From Oryzomonas sagensis (GTDB lineage Bacteria > Desulfobacterota > Desulfuromonadia > Geobacterales > Pseudopelobacteraceae), in assembly GCF_008802355.1 (NCBI RefSeq), contig NZ_VZRA01000002.1:529642-593641 (forward strand): DNA of 64,000 nucleotides, given 5' to 3'. The translations under genes and the position numbers were made by a program. The notes beneath the pieces are model-generated. The model saw only the letters and a program-made list of their open reading frames with translations. It was not told where the DNA came from and did not search any database. Positions 62,508-64,000 of the stretch are shown in pieces. Position 1 is the first letter of the stretch. Every line of letters starts with the position of its first letter.

Positions 62508-62735
62508 GGTATGCTCGTTTCGCAAGAGGGCTTCACAGCCCTTTTATTTTTTGTTGGGGACGTGGGTAGAGTTGCCCTGAAGATCAAAGAACATCCGCCG
62601 ATGGTACGCGGAGACGGTGAGAACGGCCTTGAATCGATCCAGCCGTGTTCCCGTGCCTTCCGCAGCGGATGATGACCTGTCGTTCAGGGATGCTGTAGCG
62701 ACGGCCCCAACGCAACCAAACAGGAGAATGAAACT

Positions 62736-64000
62736 ATGGAACAAAAAGTACAGGTTGAGTTCGGCGGCAGGACCGTAACCATTGCCACCGGCAAGATGGC
62801 CAAACAGGCCAGCGGCGCCGTGGTGGTAAGTTGTGGCGACACCATGGTGCTGGTGACCGCCGTGGCGACAAAGGAAGCCAAGGAAGGGCAGGATTTTTTC
62901 CCCCTTACCGTCAACTATATCGAAAAAGCCTATGCCGGCGGCAAGATCCCGGGCGGTTTTTTCAAGCGCGAAGCACGTCCGTCGGACGCTGAAACCCTTA
63001 CCTGCCGGTTGATCGACCGTCCGATCCGCCCGCTCTTTCCCGAGAACTTCCTGAACGACACCCAGATCATGGCCACCGTGGTATCGGCCGACAAGGACAA
63101 CGATCCCGGCATCCTGTCCATGCTGGGCGCCTCGGCCGCCCTGATGGTGTCCGACGTCCCGTTCCAGGGCCCCATCGCCGGCGCCAAGGTCGGCCGGGTG
63201 AACGGCAAACTGATCTGCAACCCCACCTCCGAAGAGCTTGAGCAGAGCGACCTGGAGATCGTGGTCGCAGCCAGCCGCGACGCGGTCATCATGGTGGAAG
63301 GCGAGGCCAAGTTCGTATCCGAGGCCGACATGCTGGAGGCCATCTTCTTTGCCAAAGAGGCGATGCTGCCGTTGATCGAGGCCCAGGAAGAGCTGCAGAA
63401 GAAAGCCGGCGTCGCCAAGCGCGTGATTGCGCCCCCGGTCGTGGACGAAGCGCTGCTGGCCCGGGTGCGCGAACTGGCCTATGATCGCATCTCCGAAGCG
63501 GTCAAGATCAAATCCAAGCAGGAACGCCACAACCAGATCGACCTGATCACCGCCGAAACCGTCGAGGCCCTCAAGGAAGAGTTCGAAGGCAAGACCAAGC
63601 AGATCAAGGCATTCCTGGGCGATTTCGAGTACGAGCGCGTCCGGACCGACATCCTGGATACCGGCATCCGCATCGACGGCCGCGACACGGTCACGATCCG
63701 CCCCATCACCACCGAGGCCGGATTGTTGCCCCGTACCCACGGTTCCGCCCTGTTCACCCGCGGCGAGACCCAGGCCCTGGTTTCCACCACCCTGGGCACC
63801 TCCATCGACGAACAGCGCATCGACTCCCTGTACGGCGAGTCCCGCAAGCGCTTCCTGCTCCACTACAACTTCCCGCCGTTCTCCGTGGGCGAAACCAGCT
63901 TCCGCCTGGCTCCGGGCCGTCGCGAGATCGGCCACGGCATGCTGGCCGAGCGCGCGCTGTCTGCCGTCATCCCCAAACACGAAGACTTCCCCTACACCAT
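62736..64000 (+). CDS. pnp: Polyribonucleotide nucleotidyltransferase, 3' end outside window
   Basis: 421 N-terminal residues visible; the gene runs past the right edge. Phosphorolytic 3'-5' exoribonuclease, core of the degradosome. The first RNase PH domain ([19 protein letters not shown], then [13 protein letters not shown]), the helical linker and the start of the second RNase PH domain ([16 protein letters not shown]) are present. AGGAGA lies upstream of ATG. About 230 bases separate it from the hairpin after rpsO. Confidence 0.97.
   Translation, partial: MEQKVQVEFGGRTVTIATGKMAKQASGAVVVSCGDTMVLVTAVATKEAKEGQDFFPLTVNYIEKAYAGGKIPGGFFKREARPSDAETLTCRLIDRPIRPLFPENFLNDTQIMATVVSADKDNDPGILSMLGASAALMVSDVPFQGPIAGAKVGRVNGKLICNPTSEELEQSDLEIVVAASRDAVIMVEGEAKFVSEADMLEAIFFAKEAMLPLIEAQEELQKKAGVAKRVIAPPVVDEALLARVRELAYDRISEAVKIKSKQERHNQIDLITAETVEALKEEFEGKTKQIKAFLGDFEYERVRTDILDTGIRIDGRDTVTIRPITTEAGLLPRTHGSALFTRGETQALVSTTLGTSIDEQRIDSLYGESRKRFLLHYNFPPFSVGETSFRLAPGRREIGHGMLAERALSAVIPKHEDFPYT

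Overview
The window looks like chromosome of a Geobacteraceae-type deltaproteobacterium (Geobacterales). The reasons are high-GC coding sequence, CxxCH cytochrome, methyl-accepting chemotaxis proteins and hybrid sensor kinases typical of that group, a short-Q-loop cytochrome bd, and a molybdenum/nitrogen-fixation accessory block. The genus cannot be fixed from sequence alone. No CRISPR array, rRNA, transposase or integrase gene was seen.

Layout. 1-7.0 kb: sensory genes, comprising a truncated ethylene-receptor-like histidine kinase (minus), a Cache chemoreceptor, a small periplasmic protein behind a Fur-box-like site, and a hybrid kinase. 7.1-14.5 kb (minus): tRNA-Met, then the packed block chemoreceptor-trpA-accD-folC-lptD. 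14.8-19.2 kb (minus): LEA14-like and transglycosylase lipoproteins, cydAB and an upstream Rrf2 regulator. 19.3-27.5 kb: pfkA, tatC, tatA, rnr, a quinone oxidoreductase, msrA, yebC and a lipoprotein, with two related inverted-repeat elements in the gaps. 27.6-32.3 kb: tRNA-Cys followed by a lower-GC accessory cluster (DUF2726 nuclease-like membrane protein, DUF6988-like protein, a membrane protein, NERD-UvrD helicase). 32.4-40.9 kb: HU, a hybrid kinase with an ABC-type periplasmic sensor, a large secreted repeat protein split by a frame change, a DJ-1/PfpI remnant and a spermidine-synthase-like protein.

41.4-53.7 kb is a molybdenum and nitrogen-fixation themed region. It starts with a lipoprotein and a hypothetical gene. 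A structured leader with a tiny upstream ORF then precedes a three-gene operon (solute-binding-like protein without signal peptide, HypB/UreG-like GTPase, lone ABC ATPase). After it come CowN (protects nitrogenase from CO), an FKBP isomerase, a NifX-family cofactor carrier, an OprO/P-type porin, ModE, ModD and ModABC. A near-perfect ModE operator lies before modD, and two weaker ones lie before the NifX-like gene. A coherent reading is molybdate entry (porin, ModABC), sensing (ModE) and delivery to nitrogenase cofactor. The three-gene operon is the best candidate for an undescribed metal or cofactor handling system.

53.8-64 kb (plus): tRNA-Thr, a triheme cytochrome, then the translation operon rimP-nusA-rnpM/L7Ae fusion-infB-rbfA-nrnA-truB-rpsO-pnp (pnp runs off the right end). 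An intrinsic terminator lies directly before rimP.

The most unusual signals are: a ~150-bp sequence duplicated upstream of two unrelated genes 8.3 kb apart and carrying paired GKTAA-N5-TTAAC operator-like palindromes; the three-gene ABC/GTPase operon and its leader; the ethylene-receptor-like kinase; and the nuclease/helicase accessory cluster next to tRNA-Cys.
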